From Gemmatimonadota bacterium (lineage in GTDB: Bacteria; Orphanbacterota; Orphanbacteria; Orphanbacterales; Orphanbacteraceae): 7,019 bases of DNA. A program made the position numbers and the translations under genes. Of this stretch, positions 6,816 to 7,019 are shown one piece after another. The DNA is taken from positions 1 through 7,019 of the forward strand of contig JABDJQ010000177.1 in the NCBI GenBank assembly GCA_013002425.1, given 5' to 3'. Position 1 is the stretch's first letter, and each line of letters opens with the position of its first letter. The notes beneath the pieces were generated by a model that saw only the letters and a list, made by a program, of their open reading frames with translations, had not been told where the DNA came from and did no database searches.

Positions 6816-6825
6816 ACGCGTATTC
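6803..6825 (+). repeat. Tandem imperfect direct repeat in the Ku promoter region
   Basis: TACACGTGATTC (6803-6814) is followed directly by TACGCGTATTC (6815-6825). The units differ by one base change and one missing G. Each contains a small palindrome (CACGTG at 6805-6810; TACGCGTA at 6815-6822). They cover the candidate -10 and predicted start site, where a repressor could bind. The repeat is seen directly; the operator role is inference. Confidence 0.4.
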
Positions 6826-6829
6826 AGAA

Positions 6830-6835
6830 GAGGAG
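6830..6835 (+). promoter_or_regulatory. Ribosome binding site of the Ku gene
   Basis: GAGGAG ends six bases before the ATG at 6842. A second in-frame ATG (6851) would be 15 bases away, so the first is preferred. Confidence 0.75.
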
Positions 6836-6841
6836 TATCCT

Positions 6842-7019
6842 ATGCCCGCTATGAGATCCATCTGGAAGGGCCACATCCGCTTTTCCCTCGTCACGATTCC
6901 GATTCGCATCTACAACGCCGTCGATACCGCGCAGACCATCCGCTTCAACCAGCTCCACAAGGAGTGCAGCGGACGGGTCGGTTACGACAAGAAGTGCAAG
7001 AAGTGTCTCGAGGTCGTGA
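6842..7019 (+). CDS. ku: Non-homologous end-joining protein Ku, N-terminal 59 residues, cut by window edge
   Basis: Fifty-nine codons are visible. The N-terminus reads MRSIWKGHIRFSLVTIPIRIY (residues 4-24 overall), followed by IRFNQLHKECSGRVGYDKK and CKKCLEVV. This is the opening beta-barrel segment of bacterial Ku (SIWKGxIxFGLVxIPVxLY, then F-x-x-LHK). Cys42, Cys52 and Cys55 form a C-x9-C-x2-C arrangement that may start a small zinc ribbon, as in some bacterial Ku proteins. Bacterial Ku is a homodimeric ring that threads onto DNA ends and recruits LigD; the DNA-encircling core and C-terminal LigD-contact region are beyond the edge. It lies 65 bases downstream of ligD on the same strand, so it may be expressed both from its own promoter and by readthrough. 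Position next to ligD makes the call near certain. Confidence 0.95.
   Translation, partial: MPAMRSIWKGHIRFSLVTIPIRIYNAVDTAQTIRFNQLHKECSGRVGYDKKCKKCLEVV

Overview
This window is high-GC bacterial DNA (roughly 60% G+C by eye) with tightly packed genes and no sign of phage, insertion sequence, CRISPR or RNA gene. The phylum cannot be fixed from sequence alone. Clear Shine-Dalgarno sites (GAGGAG) precede two genes, which argues against a typical Bacteroidota genome even though the DUF72 protein resembles a subfamily I remember from that phylum. A free-living, soil-type bacterium of a high-GC phylum (Acidobacteriota, Gemmatimonadota or similar) would fit, but this is inference.

Layout: two genes lie on the minus strand. 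A 966-residue secreted protein (3291 to 391) carries a signal peptide, a six-repeat TolB-like propeller, an M28 zinc peptidase domain with a PA-type insert, and a C-terminal PDZ domain. Its stop codon overlaps by four bases (ATGA) the start of a class V, PLP-dependent, cysteine-desulfurase-like gene that runs off the left edge. A 135-base divergent intergenic region separates this pair from three plus-strand genes: a DUF72 (YecE/COG1801) TIM-barrel protein (3427-4365), ATP-dependent DNA ligase LigD (4443-6776), and the first 59 codons of Ku (6842 to the right edge).

Function: LigD and Ku form the two-component bacterial non-homologous end-joining (NHEJ) pathway. Ku binds broken ends. LigD has the order polymerase, 3'-phosphoesterase, ligase, as in mycobacterial LigD, and all key catalytic residues I looked for are present. 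DUF72 lies 77 bases upstream on the same strand, so it may be co-transcribed, but its role is unknown. The minus-strand pair looks like a separate export/peptide-degradation unit.

Points of most interest: the M28 domain has Asn where the last zinc-ligand His is expected; DUF72 and LigD have -10-like hexamers almost touching their start codons and no good Shine-Dalgarno site, suggesting leaderless or near-leaderless transcripts; and Ku has its own AT-rich promoter region holding a consensus TTGACA box and a tandem imperfect repeat. I did not find a convincing wholly new system. The window is mainly a known NHEJ module beside a secreted peptidase operon.
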